Below are positions 46,100 through 57,564 of a stretch of DNA of 64,000 nucleotides, piece by piece. Source of the DNA: Halichoerus grypus (lineage: Eukaryota; Chordata; Mammalia; Carnivora; Phocidae); contig NC_135714.1 in the NCBI RefSeq assembly GCF_964656455.1, positions 63,389,850-63,453,849 on the forward strand, given 5' to 3'. The position numbers were made by a program, and so were the translations under genes. Below the pieces are notes generated by a model that made no database searches, was not told the origin of the DNA, and saw only the letters and a program-made list of their open reading frames with translations. Each line of letters begins with the position of its first letter. Position 1 is the first letter of the stretch.

Positions 46100-46849
46100 G
46101 AGGAGGTTGTCGTGGTACTTCCCGGTATGACATACCTCTACTACAATATTCCTTGAAACGTTTTATATCCCAGTACCTATTAGAATGCTTGTTGATAGTA
46201 AGACATCTCTTGTTTGTGGAACAAAAGTTGTCACTCAAATGCAGTATTCTGATTGGTCATCCATCGCCTTTATAAAACTGCCATCATCCTTAACACATTC
46301 TTAATATACCTTTTATAAGTTTATCCTCCTACATCTCACTTTTAGTTTTCTGGATGAACTTATCTTTTATTAAATGGCAATTTTGGTAACATCATCTGGC
46401 ATTTGGCCAATAGAGGGAACTTTCATGAATATCTAGTCCTATCCAAGTGTTCAGATACATGCTCAGTCATTCTATGAATGAAACAGGCATTTCTATTATA
46501 TTCTTGTTTAAAGGAAAGTTATTCTCTATAACCTGAGCGATAAGACTCTGATGAAAAAAAATGTCAAAAGATTTGTTTGATTACCCTAGGACTTAAATGG
46601 GTTGCCAGGAGAATTTGCTCTTTATCATTTAGCTCAAGAGAGAGCATGCTCTCAATGCATGCTTTCGTGCTCTCAAAACATCCTGTCAAAAGACCTCGCT
46701 GAAATTAATGGCTCAGAACTGATGCTAAGCTTTCAAGGATGCTGCAGTGATTTATTGAGTGGTGCCAGTCTCCGTCTTCGTTGGGTGGAGAGCACTTGTC
46801 TTCATGTAACAGGGCTAATATTACTTCAAGCTGTTGTCAGTTGACTTGG
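46100..46849. other. Intergenic, no gene
   Basis: No repeat or gene recognised. An 80-codon plus frame at 46602-46844 has no family. Confidence 0.35.
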
Positions 46850-47270
46850 TAAAATTGCTTAGATACACTCCCCATGCAGTTAGTTGGTGATGATTACCCT
46901 TAAGTATTCACAGAGCAGAAGCCCTGGGGAAACACTAATTAGCCACCCGAAAGGCAGATGATCCAGCCACGCAAATAATCTCCTCAAGTCTCTGGGCTGT
47001 AATGAGGACCAAGCCCGGGCGAAAAGGCCTGCTCTGTGCTGTGCTGCTGCATTAAGGTTCAGCAATTTTCAAGGAGAAAGTGATTGGAGTCAAGCCTAGG
47101 GTTGCACGGACTCTACTAATCCCCACACAGAGCCTTCGAGGGCTCTGAAGCCGCAGGAGGGAATTGGCTCTCATGAGCTAAAGGACGCCCTGGCATATGT
47201 TGTTGAGAAGTCGAGGACGGGGAAATCTGTTTAAATATTTACAGATTTAGGTATATTGAGATCCCATTGG
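46850..47270. other. Candidate conserved non-coding element A
   Basis: Repeat-free, richer in GC and CpG than its surroundings, no frame. Contains CTAATTAG (46935-46942), a homeodomain core, and 'ctgtaatgagg' near 46998. Suggested only by composition and motif content. Confidence 0.35.
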
Positions 47271-48357
47271 TCTTTGCATAGTTAATACCTTGTTCTCTTT
47301 CTTTTAATTAAAAAAAAGCAAACAAAAACAAAAAGTAGAGTTTCACCCAAGCTGGCTGGTGACTCTGGTAAGGTCAGTTGATAGCTTTGCTTATAGCTTT
47401 GTTTCTCCTCCACGAACAGAGCAGTAATCAGTTTGACAACAGAGGAAGGATGGAGCGAGGTGTGTGAGGGTTTGACGTGTGTAAGTCCATTTGTTGTGGC
47501 TCTGCGGCGTGAATGTGACTGAATCTTTGTCAGCGACAAGTACGATTTATCAGGTCACCATAATGGAGAACTTTGGGGAAGCAAAAGTTAATGGGAGCAG
47601 AACAGATAACTCTCCCCTGCTCCCTGATAATCATAAAAAGTAAGGGAAAGGGGAAAAGCATGTATTCTGAAAATGATTGCTGGAGGGGTGTTGGGACTTT
47701 CTCGGTCTCTCAATTCTTAAGAAAGCATTGGGGCATCCTCTGGCTCAAAACTGATCTCTGAAGCTGAAAAGCAGGAGGAAGGACCATGCACACCCACTGA
47801 TGTCTAAAATAAACTTGGATCTTTGATTTATAGGAAGCCAAGGGAAATGTTCACATCCACATGGGGAAACAGTGATTTCCAGCTGCTTGGAACATGGTGG
47901 TCTTCATCTACTGATAACTATTTCTAATGTGGGCTTTTGTTGGCCCCACAGCAAATATGATTCAATTGTTAATTTTTTCTTGAAGTCCCAGAAAATATGG
48001 CATGTGAAGACTAAATATGAGGAAGGTTTTTCTGTTTTGTTTTTTTTGGTTCCACAAATTTTTGAAGATTATATATAATCTATATCAAACATTGAGAATG
48101 ACCATGTTTTGGGTGAGTAATATGTTAGAAGTAGCTGTATTATACATGAAATATTGGTATATTTAAAGGATTTGGGTTATAGTTGCTGTAATTTAAGGGG
48201 AAGATATAACAGAAAAACAGAATAGCATATGCACAAAATGAAAGTACTCAGTTTTTGTTAATGAAAAGTAACGGAGAGAAAATGATTTTTAGATAGGTAT
48301 TTACCTACATCACAGAGCAAATAATATTTTGGTGAGTAAAATCCTCTTGTCTTATTA
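47271..48357. other. Intergenic, no gene
   Basis: 47330-47760 is also repeat-free and could extend element A. 47780-48357 is AT-rich and unassigned. Confidence 0.35.
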
Positions 48358-48375
48358 AGAAAATGAATAATTAAT

Positions 48376-48654
48376 GCAATATATGTTAAGAAAAAAAAAA
48401 GAAGAGGATAGCAGGAGGGGAAAAATGAAGGGGGAAATCGGAGGGGGAGACGAACCATGAGAGAGGATGGACTCTGAAAAACAAACTGAGGGTTCTAGAG
48501 GGGAGTAGGGGGAGGATGGGTTAGCCTGGTGATGGGTATTAAAAAGGGCACGTTCTTCATGAAGCACTGGGTGTTATGCACAAACAATGAATCATGGAAC
48601 ACTACATCTAAAACTAATGATGTAATGTATGGGGATTAACATAACAATAAAAAA
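48376..48654 (+). mobile_element. 5'-truncated L1 3' UTR, plus orientation
   Basis: Reverse complement of the L1 3' UTR module at 14077-14345, including the A-rich seam ('atatgttaagaaaaaaaaaagaagag') and the last phrase 'aaactaatgatgtaatgta'. Perfect duplication aagaaaatgaataattaa at 48358-48375 and 48655-48672, hence young. Confidence 0.92.
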
Positions 48655-48989
48655 AAGAAAATGAATAATTAAAACTTAGCAGTTATCCTTTGTTGCAGCT
48701 TTGCAGAAAATCAAGTTCTTGAGAGTGTGTGGAAGTTTTATGCTGAGCATGTGGGGCAAATTCCCATAATGCCAAATCTTCTCAGGACATCTTACTCTCA
48801 CCTACATTTTTTGGTTGTGCTATCTCAATTAAAAAAATTTTATATAGTGGAAATATCACTCATAGATAAAATATTTTCTAATTTTATGATATATATTTTA
48901 TAATAATAAAGTCAAACCAATTTTATTCAAACAGAGCATTCAAATCTGATTTTATCACACTTCTGCAAAATATAACTCGAAAAAAGTTC

Positions 48990-49550
48990 TTCAGGGCACC
49001 TTGAAAAAAAATTGTACTGCACAGAGTTAAACAGGTAAGGAAGACTTTATTTAAGACTTTTGCAATAGGGATCAAGACTAGTGTAATAGGATCGAGAGAG
49101 ACTGAACTCAACTCCATTGAAACAAAAGGCAGATGAATTTTTAAGCACCGGGGTGAGTTAGTGGGAAAGTTCTGGAGAATGTTAAAGGGGTGTTGGGTCA
49201 CTTTGATCAGGCCATCTGTGCTTATCAAAGTTTGGTTCCTATCCTCCTGCAGAGAATGGGAGATGAGGGGCCCTATCTTTACATTTCAAAGAGATAGCCC
49301 CCTCCCCCCCCCCCCCGCCCGCCCCCAAATCCTTGAGAAAGACATTCTTGGGTTGTAAAACTGCCAAGAGACTGGGAGAGGATCTATGTCTTAAAGGGAA
49401 AGAGAAAGCATTTTAAAATGGCAAGTTTTCTAAAGCAAATGCTCTAAGAGAGGCCAGGGACCTATAGTCAGGAAGAAATGTGTCTGGAGTTTAGTCAAGT
49501 TGAGGGGCATGTTAAGGCTGTCTTGCATCACTTGCTGATACAGCACACTA
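48990..49550 (-). mobile_element. Probable endogenous retrovirus LTR
   Basis: On the minus strand the segment has a promoter-like body, AATAAA followed by 'gtcttccttacctg' near 49030-49050, and 'tttgcaaaagtc' just before: an LTR R/U5-like arrangement. It contains a C-rich homopolymer (49300-49325). Ends and family not established; it differs from the LTR at 33247. Confidence 0.45.
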
Positions 49551-49698
49551 TCAACAACCATAAGTATAATTTATTTTCTTCCAAACTTTGCTTCAAGACC
49601 ATGAAATTTCTCATTTTCCAGTTCTCCTAGTCACCAGGTAATATGAAGCAAATAAAAGTAATAAAAGTTGACTTGAAGTATTCAGAGAAATAACTTCT

Positions 49699-49918
49699 TT
49701 TTTTAAGATTTATTTATTTGAGAAAGAGAGAGAGAGCGAGGGAGAGAGCAAGCACTTGAGTGGGGGTGGGGCAGAGGGCGAGGGAGAGAGAGAATCTCAA
49801 GCAGACTCCCCATAGAGCACAGAGCCTAACATGGGACTCGATCTCACCACCCTGAGATCGTGACCTGAACTGAAATCAAGAGTCGGTCGCTCAACCAACT
49901 GAGCCACCCAGGTGCCCC
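49699..49918 (-). mobile_element. CanSINE, young
   Basis: Inverted full-length SINE ending 'gagccacccaggtgcccc'. Perfect 16-bp duplication cagagaaataacttct at 49683-49698 and 49919-49934. Confidence 0.95.
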
Positions 49919-49934
49919 CAGAGAAATAACTTCT

Positions 49935-50982
49935 GAGAAATCCGTCAGATACAATTGTTTTCTATTTCAAGTAGAAATTATCTTCCTTTTTTTAAAAAAA
50001 TTAAATCAAGAACTAATTTTTTAAATGATACCAAGACCAATTATTCAATTATACAAAGGTGATTTTTTTATACAAAGGTGATTATCAAGAAAAACCTATT
50101 TAGTATTAACTTTTATCCTTGATCCTGTTTCTAACCATAACATAGCCACACAAGATACTGAAGATAACTAAAGGAATGACCAATCTAAGTGTTTTCTGAA
50201 TAAGTGATTAGAATCTGAGATTCTTTTACCATCTTAATGCTTTATTATTCAGAGAACTGGGGAAGTTCTTACTCACCAGTAGCATACTCAGTTTTTATGA
50301 GGTCTAATAGTAAGAGAATGGGCTACACCCTAGTTACAACGTATAACATCATCCGGCCACAGTCAGAGTTTCTCAATCCTGTGTTTTCCAATAGCAACTA
50401 GCAGTCAAGTAGCAGATCTTAGATATTGGAGTGTAATATGATTGACTCTATTATTATTTGTACTTCTAACATCTTCTTGGCTTTTCATCCCATATCATAC
50501 CATTTCACTTACAACTAAAGCTAAACCAAAAGAAGTTACATGCTTTTTCTCAGGGCTTCTTTTCTAAGGAGCTTCAAGTTGGCTACGGTTACTATGCTTC
50601 TTACTTTTTCACCAAAGCTCATGAAGAGTAGTAGCGCTTTAACATATCACTAATAACTGTACTTCATTATATTCAGAACGGCCTCATTTCTGTCTTGTTT
50701 TGACATTTAATAACAACAACAACAGCTTAGGGTATGCATAAAAATCCTGTTTTCTTAGACCTTGTTATTGTTTCTGAAGATGCTGAAAGATCTTATATTT
50801 TACATAGATCCTATGACAGGCTTACATATCTGTGTCAGTGAGGCCTTCTTCACATAATCCTTGGACCCGACTATATTTAATTAGGCACTTTCATTCAAAT
50901 ATTCAGAAAGCAGAGAGAAAAAAACTTTTTTTTGGAAGGCACTGTGCTGAGCATCAAATACCTAGATCATATAAACTGTTTT
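49935..50982. other. Intergenic, no gene
   Basis: A short tandem duplication (tacaaaggtgatt, near 50053 and 50071) and an AAC run near 50711. Otherwise nothing recognised. Confidence 0.35.
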
Positions 50983-50997
50983 AAAATGAAAACAAAA

Positions 50998-51190
50998 GAG
51001 CGCCTGGGTGGCTCAGTTGGTTAAGCGACTGCCTTCAGCTCAGGTCATGATCCTGGAGTCCCGGGATCGAGTCCCGCACCGGGCTCCCTGCTCGGCAGGG
51101 AGTCTGCTTCTCCCTCTCACCCTCCCCCCTCTCATGTGCTCTCTCTCTCTCAAATAAATAAATAAAATCTTTAAAAAAATAAAAATAAAT
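50998..51190 (+). mobile_element. CanSINE, full length
   Basis: 'gcgcctgggtggctcagttggttaagcgactgcc' to 'aaataaataaataaaatcttt'. Perfect 15-bp duplication aaaatgaaaacaaaa at 50983-50997 and 51191-51205. Confidence 0.95.
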
Positions 51191-51359
51191 AAAATGAAAA
51201 CAAAAATAGTAAGGATTTTAAAGAATATACTAGTACAATATACTGGTGTCAGGCTGTTTCATCTATTACAACCAGAGAACTATAAGGCAAAACTGACTAT
51301 CTTTTGAAGCAGGAGATAGACTCCCACACAAAGCACTTCCCTCCTGTGCAGTACCAGAT

Positions 51360-51770
51360 GTTGTAGGGCGGTGGTTAATTTCCTATGTCCTGCCTGTGAG
51401 AGGGTGAATGGAATGAGTGAATCAGTGGTGATGCTCAGACTTTCCAGCCTAAGAAGTTCTTAGGCTATTTAACACGTTCCATGTAATCCACTTAATTGCA
51501 CGCATAAGCTTGTCAGGAGAACTTGCAGCTAAAACGAATCAATAATGTATTCAGAGCACAGCTGGAAGACACTGATAATGGAGTTTTCAGCTTTCCAGAG
51601 TATGCTGGCTGATTCGCTTGTGAGTCTTGGTGGCCTGGTCAATAATTAGGCCAATAGCTTCTGGAGTTTGATGGTCAGGATTTGACATGTGGATTCTGAT
51701 TAAGCGACTGTGTGACTGAATTAGGAGTCCTGCTGCCATATATTAGAGCCTAAACTTTAATGAGGGGGGA
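51360..51770. other. Candidate conserved non-coding element B
   Basis: Repeat-free block with TAATTA (51643-51648) directly followed by CCAAT (51651-51655), plus 'cttaattgcacgcataag' near 51491 and 'ctgattaagcgactg' near 51696. No frame. Inference from complexity and motif density only. Confidence 0.35.
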
Positions 51771-53115
51771 TCTTCTAGTCTCTTCAGTTAATTTTGATAC
51801 CCCCAGCCTTAATTCCAGAAATATAGTAATGTCCAAATGCATAACCTAAAGGTATAAGCTGACTTTTTACATCCTGTAAAACAAATGTGTAACTACTGAG
51901 CAAACTCCCAAAAGAAAATTAGGTCAGATACTCCTTTACTACACTTATTGAGACTGGTTTTTATACTTTTTCATTTGTGCCATTTAAAAATGAGAGTTGT
52001 TAATAATGTTGGAATGCTTTCTTTCTGTTACTTTTTTGCTTTTTCTCTCTCTGTTTGTTTCACTACATCTAATTCTAGTGGTTTTGGAATACAGAAAAAC
52101 AATTTTACCTCTATGTTGGGTTATGTTGAAATTACCTCACTTTCTCTAGAAATATTTAGAAAAAAAGAACACACAATAGGATGACATTAGGAATACACGA
52201 GACCAGTGTAATATAAATTCTATTTGTATATGGCCCTAATGATAATACATATCAAATATGCAGGGTAAGACAATGAATTATACAGTTACTAAATATTCCA
52301 GATGGACTTTTATAAGGAAACAAAACTCTCACAAACATTGCCTTATCATTCTTGAAGTTTTTAGTTCTGCTTACACACATGTAAATTTCAATTTATTTGG
52401 GTTTATATTAAGAAAAGAAAGTCAGTTAATCCACGAGTAGTTATGGAGTGTCACAGAGGACGACACCTGGAAGGTTGTTGTTCACAAGCGTCATGTTAGT
52501 GGCATAGACAACAGACATGGATACATAAATATACACATGTGTAAGTAAGTAAATAAGAGAATGTCAGATCATAAACTATATTAATATGATACATAAGTGC
52601 AGGAGGGCATGGGATTGACTTTTGATAGAAAAATCAGAGGAACCCTCTCTAAAGAGCTGACGCTGTGACCTAAGATTTCAGTGGTGAGAAGCCAACCATG
52701 AAAAGATGCAGAGGAAAAGGAAGTTCCAATATAAAGTCTCCGAGGAGCAAGCAAGCTGATGATAAAGATGACAGGGGATGAGTGGAGGGATCACAAAGTC
52801 AGAGATATGGGCCAACTTCCCATTTTAAATAAGCTCATGGACTTCTCTGTTGAGTTTCCTGTGCTGAACAACAGTAGTACTGGCACATAGTAGGGATTCA
52901 GTAAGCACTCATTAATGAACAATGGATAAAAAACAAATGTCATAAATGAAAATATCATAGTTCTGATGTTTCTGATGGACTTACATTGTTACTACCTGGT
53001 GAAGACCAGAATCACAAAGTCTGGCATTGTGATACCATAATGAATTCTGAGTTCCAATCTACTACATGAGAATTAGGTTACAGAAAATTTGTCATTTGTT
53101 TGAAAGTGAATTTTT
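51771..53115. other. Intergenic, no gene
   Basis: AT-rich. 52600-52760 carries an ancient-repeat-like phrase ('aggaaccctctctaaagagctgacgctgtgacctaag'). Nothing else. Confidence 0.35.
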
Positions 53116-53239
53116 CTTTAAGCAGGCTCAAAGCCCAGCACAGAGCCCAACATGGGGCTTGAACTCACAACCCTGAGATCAAGACCTGAGCTGAGATCAA
53201 GAGTCAGACACTTAACCAACTGAGTCACCCAGGCACCCC
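53116..53239 (-). mobile_element. CanSINE, short form
   Basis: Inverted short SINE: 'tttaagcaggctcaaagcccagcacagagcccaacatgggg' to 'gagtcacccaggcacccc'. It has the same abrupt end without a CT tail as the copies at 24461 and 59733. Imperfect duplication 'tgaaagtgaattttt' / 'tgaaaatgaaatttt'. Confidence 0.85.
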
Positions 53240-53339
53240 TGAAAATGAAATTTTAATAAGATGGTATGATACATGTAAAAAAGAATCATGAAATTAATAA
53301 GTTTGAAACCTAACAGAGACATCAGATAGAAATTGTCTT

Positions 53340-53512
53340 GCTGCTTGAAATTTGGTTCAAGGACCAGCACATCAGCATCTCCTTGGAGCTTGGCTGAAAT
53401 GCAGAATCCCAATCTCAAACATACCTCATAAGTTAGAATTTAAATTTGAACAAGATCCCCAGGTGATCCTTAGGGACATTAAAGTCTGAGTACTACTGCT
53501 ATGGAACAGTGA
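53340..53512 (+). mobile_element. MER5A-like hAT MITE
   Basis: 'ggttcaaggaccagcacatcagcatctccttggagcttggctgaaatgcagaatccc' to 'ccccaggtgatccttagggacattaaagtctgagtactactg' follows MER5A in layout. Confidence 0.75.
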
Positions 53513-54799
53513 TTTAAAAACACAACATTTTGTGGTCCTTATAAGGAATCACTTGTATTAAGGATTTTTTTTTTGGCTTACTGGGCCCCAACCCCTCAAG
53601 AGCAAAATTCATATGCATTAAACAAACAAGAATTGTCTAGTCGGTTCTGATACATCTTAATTCCTTCATTTGTAGGATTACTGGATTTAGCAAATAATGC
53701 AACAAACTTACATTAAAAATACTCATTGTTTATCTGAAATTCAAATTTAACAGGGCATCCTATATATCGTTTGGCTATTTTATTCATTTGATGTGTTAAC
53801 ATAGGTTCAGAGTATAAGAGTTCTTTGTAAAATATAAATGTATAAAAAAATAAGGCATCGGTACCTGTGTCAGTTAAATAATATTTTTATTCATATTTGT
53901 AATGTGTTGATTTCTTACGCAGCTTAACTTGTTGTAAATCAGTCATTATAGATAAAGAGAAAAGTGTGTGTCTCCAAATGCAAGAAAAACAAATAAAATT
54001 TATTACAATACAGTTGTCTCCTCCTGAATATTCAAATATGACTGCTTAAAGAGAAAAGCCAAGAATTGGAATCTTTTTGTTTTTAGTCCTTCTTTAATAA
54101 CACCTTGTGACTGGAGGTTTTCTGTAAACTGTGGATAAATTTGAACATATGAAAACGTTTAAAAAGCTATATAATAGCTATTTAAATGGGGTGCATCTCT
54201 CCCTAAAATACAGTCTGAAGCCTAAAGCCCTCATATGACATTACACCAGTTTTTGGAAAATAAAGGGTTTTCCCTATTACATAACACATCAGCATTATAT
54301 TACATTTGGAAAATACAGAAATATAGAAAAAGAATAAAATTAATCACTCATAACCATATCACCAGAAGACAATCATGATAATGATTAAGCATATTATTAG
54401 CCAATTTTTCCCCTAAAAACATTTTTGCTGTTTTTCACAGTTGTAATAATATTGTACCATCATGTTATAGTGTGCTTTTGGACTTCACATTGTATCATAA
54501 ACACTTCCCTTATTGTTATAAATAATGTGTCATTCATCGTAGATATAATACCCAGTCAAGTAGATACGCCCAAGTTTTATTTTTCCTTAATTCTTTTGAG
54601 TTTGGGAAGTATTGTACCAATTTCAGCCCTTTGTTAATCACACTGCAGAGAACTCATAGCAGAATAGAAGCACCTGTGACCCCTCTCGCCATCTTAGCCC
54701 TTACATACCTCCTCAGGCTCAGGAGAATCAAGGAGCGTGCTCCCTTGGGAAGGGGCAGGGCATCACTTGCTAAGCAGTTACCCCAGCTTCCTATGTTTG
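53513..54799. other. Intergenic, no gene
   Basis: AT-rich, no named repeat. A 70-codon plus frame at 54425-54637 is hydrophobic by composition only. Confidence 0.35.
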
Positions 54800-55380
54800 A
54801 AAAATAACAGAAATTTCAGCTGGTTGCTGCATTCAAGAACTCTGAAAGCTCAGAGAAATTGAACCACAGCTGTCATTCCAATGTGAGTAGGACTAAATCT
54901 AATTTGTTGGGTGGAAAGAGTTAAATGAACTTTAACTGAAAAGCTCTTTCTCTTCCTCTCAGGGTAGAAAATAGCCAAGGGCAACAGCGGATGACTAATG
55001 TGTAGAATATTGCAATTAGTATAGCAAGGTACTTACAGGGATCAAATTAAAAAATTCATTAACGTACGCACTTAATTAAGAAACACTTTTCGGTTTACAT
55101 GATAAATTATGACACCTATTAAATCTTCCAGTACAAGCTGTAATGGCTTCTTTGCTCCCGGGTAGAGAACTATCGCCTTTGAGGTCCTTTGAAACTCCCC
55201 AAGGACTGGCAGTATTAGTTACAAGTGTATTAAAAACAATGCTATCCTCCTGCAAGGTGCAAGCGCATCTTTATTGGAAACTAATTTAAACTTAAAAAAG
55301 CACCAGGGAGCAGGAGGCTATCATGCTGCAAGCCAATAACAAACATGAAATGACCTTGAAAAGGAAATACAAGTCTTTGC
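54800..55380. other. Candidate conserved non-coding element C
   Basis: The most CNE-like stretch of the window: 580 bases without recognisable repeat or frame, alternating AT-rich homeodomain-type motifs ('ttcattaacgtacgcacttaattaag'; palindrome CTTAATTAAG at 55071-55080; 'gcaattagtatag') with complex GC-balanced sequence. Confidence 0.4.
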
Positions 55381-57345
55381 TCCCCACATCCCCAAAAAAG
55401 AAGTGGCAGGGATGATGTCTGGGTTTTGTTTGCTTTTGTGTCTTTTGTTTGGTCTCTGTCTTTCCCTTTTCCCCTTGAAAATAAATATTACCAGTGGAGC
55501 GAGAACATAATGGAAATAAATTGCGTATTAGTAGGTTAGTGGTAAATATGCATTTTCATTCAATGGGAATAGTTAGGAGGGAGAGAAGGAAAGAAGAGAG
55601 GAAGGAAGGTTGGGAGGGATGCAGGAATAAAAATAGAAATGAAGAATGAATGCATAAGGAAATCAGGTCTATCCCTCAGAATCTGGGAGTATCTGAGGTC
55701 TCTGCATTATGGAAAAGTGTGGCTCTATAAGGATAATAAAACTTTACATTTCTATTATTTTCTTCAGAGTGTCTTCAATATCTCCTTTAATATTTTTTAT
55801 AAGCCTAGAATTATCAGAATGGGCAAGGAAAACTAGAGAATCAGATTGGCTTCCCAGAGTCTAACATATTCGTGATCTCCGGCACAGTTCTCGCTCTCTT
55901 TTTTTTCCCAGAATACGAAGTTTTTACAAGGAAGTTCAATGCTTTAATGGACCTCTGTACCCCTTGATAGTTCGGAAACATTTGCCTTTCTGCTCTATTC
56001 TATCTTGTTGCACCTTGCCTTATTATTCTAGTTAACAAATCACAGAAGTAGCTCATACTGCTGGTAGTGCTGAGTAAAAAACTCCAGTGTACTCACTTTC
56101 TGTGAGGTATCCGATCCATTGTCATATGTCGAGAGGAAGATTCCAAGGAGGAAGTGTGGAGCAGGGGTCCTAAGAATCTGGGGGCAGAGGTGGCAGAATT
56201 AACAGAGCGGTGTTTTTCCTACTTCATTTTCCCTGAGCCTGTCCCCGTTTGAAGTTATGTTATGGGGTTACGTCTTTAATTCCATAAAGCAATCCCAACT
56301 TCTAACTTAAAACATGCAGAGCATACTGTTTCTACTGTCTTTCAGCACTGTTTGCCATTCTTCCTTTAATTTTTGGTCCCTCTGCCTATTATAGAGGCAA
56401 TATGAAAACCACGTTGAAGAATATATTGAAAAATAATTTTAAAATAAAGTCTAGTGCAAGTTATTTTTTTCTATTTCTTAACAAAATTTAGTTCAGCCTG
56501 CAATAATCACAACCTGCAACTATTGAGTGCCATAGCAAGTATTTTAATGAATGAGTGAAATAGAAGACAAGAAGTACACTGGTTGTAAATGGTACCCTGT
56601 AATTCTGAGACTCCTCGGTTGGTTGAGAACCAGTGTGCAACAGATGAATGGTTTGCAAACTTCTGTAAACTGCAACCCAGAGCAAAAATAAACAAATAAA
56701 CAAAAAATTACATTGACCCACATACATAAATACATATTTCTGTGTTCTGAGTAAGAGACAAGTGTGTGCCTGCAAACCAACTAAGGGATGGGGACCAGCC
56801 TCTATGGCATGACTCTAGGTCTATGACTGTGGCAGGGGCAACAACAACCTGGTTCCAAGACTGTGAAATATGTGTGCTGTTCTTTGGACTGCCCCACCCA
56901 GAACTCAAGGCCAGTGTTTGAAGCTCTGAATCTGGTGTAGTCTATTTTCTGAGTCACTCAAAGTTGCTTGTCTTCCGATGATATTGGAGTCTTGCCTGGA
57001 AGCAAGATGACCTTCCTTCTTCCCTGAGTGCTGTCCAATCCTTTAAGATGGTGGTCATTTCCTGTCTCTTCGAAATATTTAAAAAGTTAACAAACCGAAT
57101 TATAATCTTCACTGTTGCTTCTGACCCTGAATACATAATTAATAGTATGACCTCCTTCTTCATGTGCCCATTAAAGGCTTCCTTACCCAAGGCCAGCACT
57201 TTCAGTGGGCCAAAGTTGCTTGTCCAGTGGCATAAACCCTAATCTTTGTTATCAGAGGTCTGAACTCTCAGTAGTATTATGGAGAGTGCATGTTGCCCAA
57301 TTGTGAACCAGGATCTCCTCTATCACAGAAACATTTAATGGTTAG
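55381..57345. other. Intergenic, no gene
   Basis: GA-rich patch at 55575-55620. Overlapping small minus frames at 56488-56908 have no protein family. No named repeat. Confidence 0.35.
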
Positions 57346-57361
57346 AAAGATACCAGGTGAG

Positions 57362-57550
57362 TGGCGCCTGGGTGGCTCAGTCAGTTAAGCGACTGCCTTT
57401 GACTCAGGTCATGATCCTGGAGTCCCGGGATCAAGTCCCATGTCAGGCTCCCTGCTCATCAGGGAGCCTACTTCTCCCTCCGACCCTCCCCCCTTCTCAT
57501 GACCTCTCTCTCTCTCTCTCAAATAAATAAAATCTTTAAAAAAAAAAAAA
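57362..57550 (+). mobile_element. CanSINE, young
   Basis: 'ggcgcctgggtggctcagtcagttaagcgactgcc' to 'aaataaataaaatcttt' and poly-A. Duplication agataccaggtgag at 57348-57361 and 57551-57564. Confidence 0.95.
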
Positions 57551-57564
57551 AGATACCAGGTGAG

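Noticed and set aside
56488..56908. Overlapping minus-strand frames
   Set aside because: Several frames of the same stretch are open by chance; none shows a family, and the composition is not coding-like.
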